Source: Candidatus Peribacteria bacterium (GTDB lineage Bacteria > Patescibacteriota > Gracilibacteria > Peribacterales > Peribacteraceae). From it: a DNA stretch of 64,000 nucleotides. The notes under the pieces are model-generated. The model was not told the DNA's origin, did no database searches, and worked only from the letters and a program-made list of their open reading frames with translations. The DNA lies in NCBI GenBank assembly GCA_023245865.1, contig JAHFJN010000001.1, positions 422,722 through 486,721 on the forward strand, given 5' to 3'. Shown piece by piece: positions 7,985-15,420 of this stretch. A program made the position numbers and the translations under genes. Position 1 is the first letter of the stretch. Every line of letters starts with the position of its first letter.

Positions 7985-9799
7985 CTATCCAATCGACGCC
8001 TCCAACTTCCTCTGTGCCACATCACTCGTAACGGACGCAAAGAATTCCTCGAACGAGAGAGTCACTTGTTTCTTGGTCTTCACATTGCGAACCGTGACGG
8101 CATTCTCGGACGCTTCACGATCCCCCACCACGAGGAGATACGGAATGCGATGCATCTCACCATCGCGGATGCGTTTGCCAAGCGATTCCTCCGCGTTCCT
8201 ATACTCTGTCCGAATCCCCTTCTCGAGAAGCTTTGCTCCAAGCTGAGCGGCATAGTCTTCATGCGCGCTCGCGACGGGTAACAGGGCGACTTGCACGGGC
8301 GCGAGCCAGAGAGGGAAAAGCCCCTTGAAGTGCTCGATGAGAAGTCCGATGAACCGCTCAAAGGATCCGAAAATCGCACGGTGCATCATGATAGGCCTTT
8401 GCTTCTGGCCGGTTTCATCGATGTAGTACAAATCAAAACGTTCCGGCATGTTGTAATCAACTTGGGGGATGGTCCCGAGCTGCCACTCGCGCCCGAAGTC
8501 GTCGCGCACGATCAGATCGATCTTCGGTCCATAGAACGCCGCCTCCCCCACTCCTTCCACAAACGGCAATTCCATCTTCTGAAGCGTGGTACGAAGAGCG
8601 GACTCCGCCTTCTGCCAATTTTCATCCGTGCCGATATACTTTTCGCGATTGCTTGGATCGTGCAGGCTGAGCCGCAGTAAAAAATCTTCAAAACCAAGCG
8701 TACGGTAAATAAAGAATGCGAGATCAAGAATACCCGCAATCTCCTGCTCCATCTGATCGGGACGCATAAAGAGATGCGCGTCGTCTTGGGTAAAACCGCG
8801 AACGCGCGTGAGTCCCCCCACCTGCCCGCTCTTTTCGTAGCGATACACCGTCCCGAATTCTGCGATCCGCACGGGCAGTTGCCGATAGCTATGCTGCTCA
8901 CTGCGATACACCTCCATGTGATGCGGGCAGTTCATGGGTTTCAAGATGTAGTCACTGTCCTGCGCCTTGATGGCAGGGAAAATATCGTCGGAAAAATGCG
9001 AAAGATGGCCGGATTTCTTGTACAGATCCGCGCGTCCGATATTCGGTGTGTAGGCAAAGCTGTAGCCGCGGCGCTTCAATTCCTCACGGATCCAGTTCTC
9101 AAGCTCCTGACGAATGATCGCTCCTTTGGGCGCGAGCATGGGCAGACCCGGGCCTACGATATCGGAGATCACGAACAGATTCATTTCACGCCCGAGGACC
9201 CGGTGATCGTACAGAGCAGCTTCCTCGCGCTGGTGCACAAAGTGATCGAGTTCTTCCTTCGTTGCAAACGCTGCGATGTAGATGCGCGTCAGTTGCTCAC
9301 GCTTCTCATCACCACGCCAGTACGCCCCCGCCAGACTCATAATTTTGAATCCATCGACAGGAATCTCGCGCAGATTCTCCACGTGTCCCCCACGGCAGAG
9401 ATCCGTGAATGTTTCTGCTCCACCGGGCCCGATGTTCACGTAGTGCGTGACTGTCTTCACACCGTCGTTTTTCTCGAGATCCTCGATCAATTCCACCTTG
9501 AACGGCTGCTTGGCTTTTTTCCAGTACGACTTGGCATCCTTCGCTGAGAGTTCGTCCCGACGAAACGTTTGGCCTTGGTGAATGATTTTCTTCATCTCCT
9601 TCTCGATCGCAGGAAAATCCTCGCTGGAGATGGACGCGGAAAAAAGGAAATCGTAGTAACAGCCGTACTCGATCGGCGGGCCGATGGTGATCTTCGTGTC
9701 GGGCCAGAGCTTCGTCACCGCCTGCGCAAGCACGTGGGCAAGGCTGTGACGCATTTTTGCAAGATCGTCGGGTGCCTGCGCTGGTTTGATGGAAGACAT
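7985..9799 (-). CDS. thrS: Threonyl-tRNA synthetase
   Basis: 604 residues. The protein begins directly at the second additional (editing-type) domain: MRHSLAHVLAQAV, with the conserved HxxxH, and later DLCRGGHV. The class II catalytic core follows (motif 2 region YRYEKSGQVGGLTRVRGF, then HRAIFGSFERF), then an anticodon-binding domain (APVQVALLPV). The N-terminal TGS domain of most ThrRS proteins is absent. The ATG at 9799 matches the start of homology and has TATGAT 12 nt upstream; an ATG at 9832 would add 11 residues read from a repeat-rich region. Makes Thr-tRNA for translation. Confidence 0.95.
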   Translation of the reverse strand: MSSIKPAQAPDDLAKMRHSLAHVLAQAVTKLWPDTKITIGPPIEYGCYYDFLFSASISSEDFPAIEKEMKKIIHQGQTFRRDELSAKDAKSYWKKAKQPFKVELIEDLEKNDGVKTVTHYVNIGPGGAETFTDLCRGGHVENLREIPVDGFKIMSLAGAYWRGDEKREQLTRIYIAAFATKEELDHFVHQREEAALYDHRVLGREMNLFVISDIVGPGLPMLAPKGAIIRQELENWIREELKRRGYSFAYTPNIGRADLYKKSGHLSHFSDDIFPAIKAQDSDYILKPMNCPHHMEVYRSEQHSYRQLPVRIAEFGTVYRYEKSGQVGGLTRVRGFTQDDAHLFMRPDQMEQEIAGILDLAFFIYRTLGFEDFLLRLSLHDPSNREKYIGTDENWQKAESALRTTLQKMELPFVEGVGEAAFYGPKIDLIVRDDFGREWQLGTIPQVDYNMPERFDLYYIDETGQKQRPIMMHRAIFGSFERFIGLLIEHFKGLFPLWLAPVQVALLPVASAHEDYAAQLGAKLLEKGIRTEYRNAEESLGKRIRDGEMHRIPYLLVVGDREASENAVTVRNVKTKKQVTLSFEEFFASVTSDVAQRKLEASIG

Positions 9800-9835
9800 C
9801 GAATGAAGAGTATCATACTTTGTTTCATTCATTCC

Positions 9836-9876
9836 ACCCTTCTCCCTCCCCCCTCTCCCCATGTGGAGAGGGGGGA
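9836..9876. repeat. Class C repeat (CCCTCTCCC palindrome)
   Basis: Inverted arms ccctctcccc / ggagaggggg around a 4-nt loop, next to a ctccctcccc tract. It belongs to the family that brackets the DUF559 gene. The stretch 9800-10100 holds only this copy and the large repeat at 9883-10070; I see no gene in it. Confidence 0.6.
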
Positions 9877-9882
9877 AATAAT

Positions 9883-10070
9883 GTGCCGACTGTTCTTGAA
9901 CCAAGGAGGCATGTTCCATGCTTCAGCATGTCCTTCGACTACGCTCAGGATGACACGAGGAGTAGACGGAGGGGAACCCGCCAGTGCCGCGGGGGTGTTG
10001 CGGCCGGCGGAGTGTGGCGCCACCTGGCGGAGCGCTTTTGGTTCTTTTCTGGCCCTGAGAAAAGAACAAG
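9883..10070. repeat. Large dispersed repeat (about 190 bp), copy 1
   Basis: Begins gtgccgactgttcttgaacc and is closely similar along its length to 25201-25393. It contains one class A repeat (9928-9956) and a GC-rich core (gtgccgcgggggtgttgcgg). It ends in a 10-bp hairpin with arms GTTCTTTTCT and AGAAAAGAAC. In the second copy the arms differ in sequence but still pair. It lies between thrS and dnaA. Confidence 0.8.
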
Positions 10071-10100
10071 TAATGGGAACAAGATTGCCCTGCCACACCA

Positions 10101-11561
10101 TCAAACAAAATCCAGTTCTTTCTCCAGTGACCTCACTTCCCGCAAAAACTGGGCATCGCTCTGCAATTTATCCTCAATCTTGCGCACCGCATTCATCACC
10201 GTCGTGTGATCGCGTCCTTCAAAAACCTCCCCGACGCGCTCGTGGCTCATGCGCACGTATTTCTTGAGGAGGAACATCGCGATCTGGCGTGGGATCAGAA
10301 TCTCTCGCACGCGCGACTGCCCGACCATGTCTTGCACCGACACGGAGTAGTACCGGCTGACCGCCTCCATCACGTCTTGGAACGTCGCACTGCGCTTGGC
10401 GGGCAGATCGAAGCCAACGGATTCCTCTTCCCCATGCGGATCTTTGTTCAATTTACACATGATCTCCGCAATACTCTTGACGGTGGGTACCCGCTGCTCG
10501 AGCTCATACTGCGCGACCGCCTGCATCAAAATCCCCTCCAGTTCGCGGATGTTCTGTGTCGCATGTTCTGCGATGAACTGGAGCACCGACATATCGATGA
10601 AGAGTTCATACTCTTGCGCTTTGCCAATGAGAATTGCCAGCCGTGTTTCGTAATCGGGCAAGCTGACATCGGCGATCATTCCTCGTTCAAATCGCGACGT
10701 AAGGCGATCTTCCAGTTGCAGTTCCTGCGGTGGTCGATCGGCGGAAATGATCACCTGCTTGTGGTCCTCGTAGAGCGTGTTGAATGTGTGAAAAAATTCC
10801 TCCTGCGTGCGCTCCTTGTTTGCCAGGAACTGCACGTCATCGATGATCAGCACATCGACGACGCGATAGCGCTTGCGAAACTGTTCCATCCGCTGTTGCG
10901 AAATCGCCTCGATCACCTGATTCGTAAAATCCTCCGTCGTCGTGTACACCACCGTGGCCCGCGGCATCTGTTTGAGGATCGCATTACCGGTTGCTTGGAG
11001 GAGATGCGTTTTTCCGAGTCCCACACCCCCATAGAGAAAGAGCGGGTTATATTTTCCCCCCGGTTGCAGCGACACCGATTGGCACGCCGCGTACGCAAGG
11101 CGATTATTCGCACCCACCACGAAATTATCCAACGAGTAGCGCGGGCTGAGGATCTTGCTCACGATACCCTCCGCCAACTTCACCTCCTGCTTACCGGGAA
11201 GTTTCCGCCGCTTCGGCTCGGGAAAAGCCGTGAGTAAATCGAATGTCCGGAGCGGATCATCTTTGAGTGCGCCGTCGACCTTGTACACGACCTGATGAAT
11301 GGTGGGATCAAGCTCCTGCGCTGTCTGGAGCGTGAGGGCCCGGTAGTGCTCCAGGTGCCAGTTGAGCGACATCGGGAGCGGAAGCCCCACCACGAGTGTG
11401 CCCTCTTCGTGCCCGAGAATCGCGGTGTCGCGAAACCAGGTAATGAACTGACTGCGCTGCACTTTGGGTTCGATTTTCCTCAGAATCTCCAACCACAAGT
11501 CGCGCTTGGAGATTGTCGGATAGACGCGGACGTCTTCAAGAGAAGAGACGGAGGATATCAT
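10101..11561 (-). CDS. dnaA: Chromosomal replication initiator DnaA
   Basis: 486 residues, standard DnaA layout. The N-terminal oligomerisation domain reads RDLWLEILRKIEPKVQRSQF and ends with a linker. The AAA+ core has Walker A GGVGLGKTHLL and Walker B VLIIDD. The C-terminal DnaA-box-binding domain has RQIAMFLLKKYV and the signature GRDHTTVMNAVRKI. It opens the origin and can regulate transcription. The ATG at 11561 overlaps the 3' end of rseP by 26 nt, so the two are translationally linked. dnaN is not adjacent, unlike the classical dnaA-dnaN arrangement. Confidence 0.97.
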   Translation of the reverse strand: MISSVSSLEDVRVYPTISKRDLWLEILRKIEPKVQRSQFITWFRDTAILGHEEGTLVVGLPLPMSLNWHLEHYRALTLQTAQELDPTIHQVVYKVDGALKDDPLRTFDLLTAFPEPKRRKLPGKQEVKLAEGIVSKILSPRYSLDNFVVGANNRLAYAACQSVSLQPGGKYNPLFLYGGVGLGKTHLLQATGNAILKQMPRATVVYTTTEDFTNQVIEAISQQRMEQFRKRYRVVDVLIIDDVQFLANKERTQEEFFHTFNTLYEDHKQVIISADRPPQELQLEDRLTSRFERGMIADVSLPDYETRLAILIGKAQEYELFIDMSVLQFIAEHATQNIRELEGILMQAVAQYELEQRVPTVKSIAEIMCKLNKDPHGEEESVGFDLPAKRSATFQDVMEAVSRYYSVSVQDMVGQSRVREILIPRQIAMFLLKKYVRMSHERVGEVFEGRDHTTVMNAVRKIEDKLQSDAQFLREVRSLEKELDFV

Positions 11562-12642
11562 AGAACGTGACGAGGATGATGACGAGCAGGAGCACCGCAA
11601 ACCCCACCGTGTTGGTCACAATCTCAAAACGACGACTCCCCGGGCGTACGAAGAGTTCACTGAGAACAAACAGTAACCGCCCTCCATCGAGTGCGGGGAA
11701 CGGGAGAATATTGAGCACCGCGAGACTGAGGCTCAGAAGCGCCACGAGGCGCAAGTACACCATGAATCCTTTCTGCACCGAGGTGTACGTAAGCTGTGCG
11801 ATCCCCACGATCCCCGTCACCCCCTGCGGGACGGCACCGTGCTGCGCAAGCGACGAAAACAATTTCACGATCCCGAGCACCGTTTGATCGGTGACGACCG
11901 CGGTCTCACGGAGCGATAATTTCACCGCATGCAGCAGATCGCGTTTGGGCGCCGAGAGATCGAGCGGCGTCGAACGCAAATACACCCCCGTCTTTCCATC
12001 TTGTACCGAGACACGCACGGTCTGCGGTTCCGCGTCACCTTTGGCGAGATACGTATAGCTCACGCGTGTTTTTCCACGTTGGATTCTGACCACGTCTTCC
12101 GGATGCATCACCGCGATGTCATTGACCTTCAGGAGAATGCTGCCGACAGGAATCTTGGCCTCGATGGCGGTCCCACCCATGAGCACATCCTCAATCACGA
12201 CCCCCAGACGCAGATGAATTTCTCCATCGGCCGCCGCTTGCTCCATCGCGGGGAGTGACAAGTACGTTGGGATCCACTGACCGTAGGAAAACCCAAAAAT
12301 GAAAATGAGAATCGCAAGCAAGAAATTCATCGCAACCCCCGCAACGAGGATCACGCAACGCGCAGGAATGCCGGCATGGGAAAAACTGCCGGGTTCCCGT
12401 CGCTCCCCTCCCTCCGCGTTCTCACCCTTGAGCCTCACGAAGCCTCCGAACGGAATCCAGTTCAGCGAAAACTGCGTCCCCCCGGAACGAAAGAGCTTCA
12501 AAAACCGTGGCGGCAGGCCGAATCCGAATTCCTCAACCGTGACCCCCAGCTTTCGCGCCGCGAAGAAGTGTCCGCATTCGTGAATGAGAATCAGCCCCGT
12601 AATGAGGACAAAGAATGCGATGGCGGAAATCAAAAGCACCAT
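11536..12642 (-). CDS. rseP: Site-2 intramembrane metalloprotease (RseP/M50 family)
   Basis: 368 residues. The first membrane helix carries the zinc motif HECGH and a later helix carries LDGGRLL, the third zinc ligand. Between them lies one PDZ domain (about 115-205) with a typical GSILLKVNDI ligand-binding loop. Such proteases cut membrane-bound anti-sigma factors or leftover signal peptides. The ATG at 12642 is the natural start, because the first helix begins straight after it. dnaA overlaps its 3' end. A pair of inverted DnaA-box-like sequences lies 37-62 nt upstream. Confidence 0.93.
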   Translation of the reverse strand: MVLLISAIAFFVLITGLILIHECGHFFAARKLGVTVEEFGFGLPPRFLKLFRSGGTQFSLNWIPFGGFVRLKGENAEGGERREPGSFSHAGIPARCVILVAGVAMNFLLAILIFIFGFSYGQWIPTYLSLPAMEQAAADGEIHLRLGVVIEDVLMGGTAIEAKIPVGSILLKVNDIAVMHPEDVVRIQRGKTRVSYTYLAKGDAEPQTVRVSVQDGKTGVYLRSTPLDLSAPKRDLLHAVKLSLRETAVVTDQTVLGIVKLFSSLAQHGAVPQGVTGIVGIAQLTYTSVQKGFMVYLRLVALLSLSLAVLNILPFPALDGGRLLFVLSELFVRPGSRRFEIVTNTVGFAVLLLVIILVTFYDILRLFS

Positions 12643-12678
12643 GCGTGTGTGGGAAGTGGAGATGCATGCTAGCGCGAA

Positions 12679-12704
12679 TGTGGAAAACGCAAAACTTTTC
12701 CACA
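12679..12704. promoter_or_regulatory. Inverted pair of DnaA-box-like 9-mers upstream of rseP-dnaA
   Basis: TGTGGAAAA (12679-12687) and TTTTCCACA (12696-12704) form a perfect inverted repeat with an 8-nt spacer. TTTTCCACA differs by one base from the DnaA box TTATCCACA. The position in front of the operon containing dnaA fits autoregulation. A simple hairpin is the alternative. Confidence 0.45.
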
Positions 12705-12786
12705 CAGATTGAATTGCGCTTCCGCGTGAGACGATGTGAAGGGATAGAAGGTATGAAACGTTCGACTTGGCGAGTATTTTTTTTGA

Positions 12787-13425
12787 TCACCCCTGCGCGA
12801 TCACGAGTGCCTCCACATGCTGCGCTCCCGCATCTTTCAGAGCCTTCGCACACGCATCGAGCGTCGCGCCGGTTGTCGCGATGTCATCAACAAGAACAAT
12901 GTGTGCGGGCACCGGTGACGCGGTGACGCGGAACATTCCGTGCATTGCAGTCAACCGTTCCTTGCGTGGACGGTGCGCTTGATGACCGGTCGGGCGGGTT
13001 CGCACGAGGAAATTCTGCATTGGCCACCCGCGCGCAGTACTCACGACCATCGCAAGCAACTGCGATTGATTGAATCCGCGTGAAAATCTGCGCGTCCAGT
13101 GGAGCGGCACCGGGCAGAGGACAGTGTCGGTGTATTCCGTGAGAAGCTTGGACGCTTCGACGAGGAGCAAACCCAATGGGTTTTGGAGAGCCGAGACTTT
13201 TCCATACTTGAACCGCTGCACGGCAGTGCGGAGCATCGGCGAGGCATCGTACGTACTCGCGGCGACAATGCGATCGAGGGAACGAAGTCTGCGTTCCCGC
13301 AAAACATTCTGCTCGATCCTGATCGGGTAGCTGCGAATCTCGGCCATCTCCTCACTCGTCACCCACTCACCCTCCCTGCCACTCAGGGAGACCTTGGGGA
13401 AGAGGAGATCGAGGAGGGAGAACAT
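12787..13425 (-). CDS. comFC: ComF-family phosphoribosyltransferase-like competence protein
   Basis: 212 residues. The type I phosphoribosyltransferase fold is shown by VLCPVPLHWTRRFSRGFNQS, the typical ComF segment, and the PRPP loop VLVDDIATTGATL near residue 178. ComFC takes part in natural transformation, handling imported single-stranded DNA. The usual N-terminal CxxC zinc ribbon of ComF proteins is absent: the first 45 residues contain no Cys. Part of the N-terminus (LSGREGEWVTSEEMAE) may come from a class C repeat (13365-13405). No partner com gene is adjacent. Confidence 0.88.
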   Translation of the reverse strand: MFSLLDLLFPKVSLSGREGEWVTSEEMAEIRSYPIRIEQNVLRERRLRSLDRIVAASTYDASPMLRTAVQRFKYGKVSALQNPLGLLLVEASKLLTEYTDTVLCPVPLHWTRRFSRGFNQSQLLAMVVSTARGWPMQNFLVRTRPTGHQAHRPRKERLTAMHGMFRVTASPVPAHIVLVDDIATTGATLDACAKALKDAGAQHVEALVIAQG

Positions 13426-13444
13426 AGAGATGATCGAGTACGAA

Positions 13445-13816
13445 TTATACCTCCTCTCCCCGAGGGAGAGGATTGAGGTGAGGGGTCCTAAGATATTTCA
13501 CAATCACTTCGATGACCACATGAATATCTTCCTTCAATTCATGATTTTCAAAATGCAGAATGCGATGCCCGCATTTCTTCAAAAATTGTTCTCTTTTTTG
13601 ATCATAAGCAACTTGCAATGCATGGATTCCGCCATCAAGCTCGATAATGAGGTTCGCTTCTCTACAAAAGAAATCAACGATGTAGCAACCGATGGGAACT
13701 TGTCGGCGAAATTTGTAATCGCAGAGTTGCCTGTTCTTCAATTTTTTCCAGAGCAACTTCTCCACAGGCGTTTGCTGTTTGCGAAGAGTCCGTGCGAATA
13801 CAATGTTCTCTTTCAT
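13445..13816 (-). CDS. DUF559 endonuclease-domain protein bracketed by inverted repeats
   Basis: 123 residues, usual length for the family. DUF559 proteins have a Vsr/restriction-endonuclease-like fold. Visible are the N-terminal ARTLRKQQTPVEKLLW, the catalytic-type core FRRQVPIGCYIVDFFC with LIIELDGGIH, and the closing helix KKCGHRILHFENHEL. The last 14 residues (RTPHLNPLPRGEEV) are encoded by the class C repeat at 13453-13487. An inverted copy lies just upstream of the start at 13831-13867. The gene is thus enclosed by the repeat family, which suggests a link between this nuclease and the spread of the repeat. Biochemical role unknown. Confidence 0.88.
   Translation of the reverse strand: MKENIVFARTLRKQQTPVEKLLWKKLKNRQLCDYKFRRQVPIGCYIVDFFCREANLIIELDGGIHALQVAYDQKREQFLKKCGHRILHFENHELKEDIHVVIEVIVKYLRTPHLNPLPRGEEV
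13453..13487. repeat. Class C repeat, 3' side of the DUF559 gene
   Basis: Hairpin cctctcccc-gagggagagg followed by attgaggtgagggg. It encodes the C-terminal tail of the DUF559 protein and is inverted relative to 13831-13867. Confidence 0.75.
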
Positions 13817-13830
13817 GGAAGATTCATTCT

Positions 13831-13867
13831 ACCCCTCACCCTAACCCTCTCCCTATAGGAGAGGGGT
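13831..13867. repeat. Class C repeat, 5' side of the DUF559 gene
   Basis: Reads cccctcaccctaaccctctc, then ccta-tagg, then gagaggg. Together with 13453-13487 it encloses the nuclease gene in inverted orientation. Confidence 0.75.
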
Positions 13868-13919
13868 ACCATGTGTTGCATCTCTTCGTTAATCCTCTTA
13901 CACTTTCACTCTCTTCACC

Positions 13920-13995
13920 GGGCAATTAGCTCAGCTGGGTCGAGTCCACCTTGGCGGACGAGCAATCAGAAAAGCGCCACTGGCGCTCTAGCCAG
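13920..13995 (+). pseudogene. Damaged duplicate of the tRNA-Val 5' half with hairpin insert
   Basis: 13920-13938 repeats the first 19 nt of tRNA-Val (GGGCAATTAGCTCAGCTGG). A hairpin of the form GTCC..GGAC follows, then GAGCAATCAGA, then TGGCGCTCTAGCCAG, which is the reverse complement of the tRNA-Val D-arm. The intact gene starts 32 nt downstream. The same design occurs next to tRNA-Ile and, in variant form, tRNA-Met. Confidence 0.75.
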
Positions 13996-14027
13996 ACGGT
14001 TGAGAAGCTGTCATTATTTATACATTC

Positions 14028-14104
14028 GGGCAATTAGCTCAGCTGGCTAGAGCGCCACATTGACATTGTGGAGGTCACTGGTTCAAGTCCAGTATTGCCC
14101 ACCA
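14028..14104 (+). tRNA. tRNA-Val (GAC)
   Basis: A 77-nt cloverleaf with encoded CCA. Acceptor GGGCAAT/ATTGCCC, anticodon stem CCACA/TGTGG, loop TTGACAT (anticodon GAC), T-arm ACTGG-TTCAAGT-CCAGT. Confidence 0.95.
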
Positions 14105-14197
14105 TTCGACCTTTCACATCCTCAGAAGCAGGTATGCATCTGGGCTCATGGCGAGCCTAGATTCCCTACCTGTTTTCTCACGAAAAGGAGACTGATT

Positions 14198-14746
14198 ATG
14201 TGGCCTTGGTATGTCATCTGCGGTGTTGCATTGGTATTGGGCATAGGAATCTGGAACCTTCTCAAATGGGCCTTGAGTGAGGCCTTTCCTGACGTTGTCG
14301 ACATCTTTTCGCTCGAACGCCAAGCAACACAGGATCTCCTGCAACACCTTGGACCGGAAATTGCGATTGGGCGAAGCAACGGAGCCATGCGGTGGCTCAT
14401 GAAAAATGGCATGCGGGTATCCGGCAGCTATCACTTTTTTTCACTGAAGGACGGCGTCGTGTACGGACACCTCGGCGCATGGCCGGAAGAGGTGGTCGTC
14501 GATGCTGAAGGCACTATCTACCCTGATGGCGGAAGCGAAAGACGGAATCGAGAACACTTGATCGCTCGCCTCGGGCCGGAGTACTGCTTCCGAAAGAAAG
14601 ATAAACTGTGGTACCTCACACATGTGATGAACACAGTGAGTGAGGGATACAACGAATTCCATCTCCATGGAAACAGGGTCATGGCAATCAGATACTCAGA
14701 ACATGTGGAGATTGCAATACCTTGCCCAGAAGAAGCACTCCGCTAG
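14198..14746 (+). CDS. Membrane-anchored protein of unknown function
   Basis: 182 residues. One N-terminal membrane helix (about 3-24, MWPWYVICGVALVLGIG) is followed by a soluble domain with many aromatic residues and no recognised family. The start is clear: AAGGAG lies 7 nt before the ATG, one of the few classical Shine-Dalgarno sites in this window. The gene directly follows tRNA-Val and ends at a Rho-independent terminator. That self-contained unit, unlike the leaderless style of its neighbours, suggests acquisition at the tRNA, though no integrase is seen. Confidence 0.75.
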   Translation: MWPWYVICGVALVLGIGIWNLLKWALSEAFPDVVDIFSLERQATQDLLQHLGPEIAIGRSNGAMRWLMKNGMRVSGSYHFFSLKDGVVYGHLGAWPEEVVVDAEGTIYPDGGSERRNREHLIARLGPEYCFRKKDKLWYLTHVMNTVSEGYNEFHLHGNRVMAIRYSEHVEIAIPCPEEALR

Positions 14747-14778
14747 AGAACCACTCCCTCTTGTGAGAAAACAAACGA

Positions 14779-14807
14779 CGCCCAGGTCACTGATCTGGGC
14801 GCTTTAT
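14779..14807 (+). terminator. Rho-independent terminator-like hairpin
   Basis: Stem CGCCCAG (14779-14785) / CTGGGCG (14795-14801) followed by CTTTATT, 33 nt after the stop of the gene at 14198-14746. Confidence 0.6.
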
Positions 14808-14892
14808 TGAGCATTTCTCCTGCATACCATACAAAAAACTATTTGTAATTCCTCGCAACTCCTCCCCGCTGCCAAAAAGCGGGTTTTTCCGC

Positions 14893-14898
14893 TATAAT
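14893..14898 (+). promoter_or_regulatory. -10 box TATAAT
   Basis: A perfect TATAAT followed by AG and an AAGGA element, 27 nt before the ATG at 14926. No convincing -35 is visible. Confidence 0.5.
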
Positions 14899-14925
14899 AG
14901 AAGGATTTCTCATACACAAAAAACC

Positions 14926-15420
14926 ATGTCAACTTCCGATCTTCCGCCAACGCCCCAACCGCAGGTATTGATGAGCTGGCAGGCACCGATTCAGGCATAT
15001 CACGAACGCTCCAAGCGCTGGTACACGATCGGCGGCGGTGTGGTGCTCCTTGGGGTTGTGTATGGGATCCTCACCGATTCCTGGCCACTCTCGATCGTGA
15101 TACTGCTCACGGGCGCGATGTATTTTTTGCTGCGCGGGCACCGGCCACCGCTCCGGCAGATCATCATCACCACCGAGGGTTTTTTCTTAGAAAATATCTT
15201 TACCCGTTTCGATGCGTTCAGTGGATTTTGGCTGCTCCCGACCCCCGAGTACACGGAGCTGCACTTCAGCCCAAAAAGCGCACGCAGCCCCGATATCATC
15301 ATTCAAACGGGTGCAACCGACCCCGCAGAGCTGCGCGCGATCCTGAGTGAATGCCTCCCCGAACTCCCCGACAAACAGGAAGGTTTGCTTGACATTTTAC
15401 TTCGCCTCACTAAACTCTAA
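14926..15420 (+). CDS. Membrane protein of unknown function with two N-terminal helices
   Basis: 164 residues. A short cytoplasmic start (MSTSDLPPTPQPQ) leads to two adjacent membrane helices near 34-52 and 56-70. A soluble domain of about 95 residues follows (IIITTEGFFLENIFTRFD...). Two TM helices followed by a beta-rich domain recall PH-like membrane proteins, but I cannot assign a family. The stop codon TAA is followed directly by the ATG of the next gene, so the two are probably cotranscribed. Confidence 0.75.
   Translation: MSTSDLPPTPQPQVLMSWQAPIQAYHERSKRWYTIGGGVVLLGVVYGILTDSWPLSIVILLTGAMYFLLRGHRPPLRQIIITTEGFFLENIFTRFDAFSGFWLLPTPEYTELHFSPKSARSPDIIIQTGATDPAELRAILSECLPELPDKQEGLLDILLRLTKL

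Noticed and set aside
9829..10267. Open frames of 90-230 codons on both strands between thrS and dnaA
   Set aside because: They read through repeats (VILSVVEG and STTLRMT-type strings from class A repeats) and are not supported as genes.
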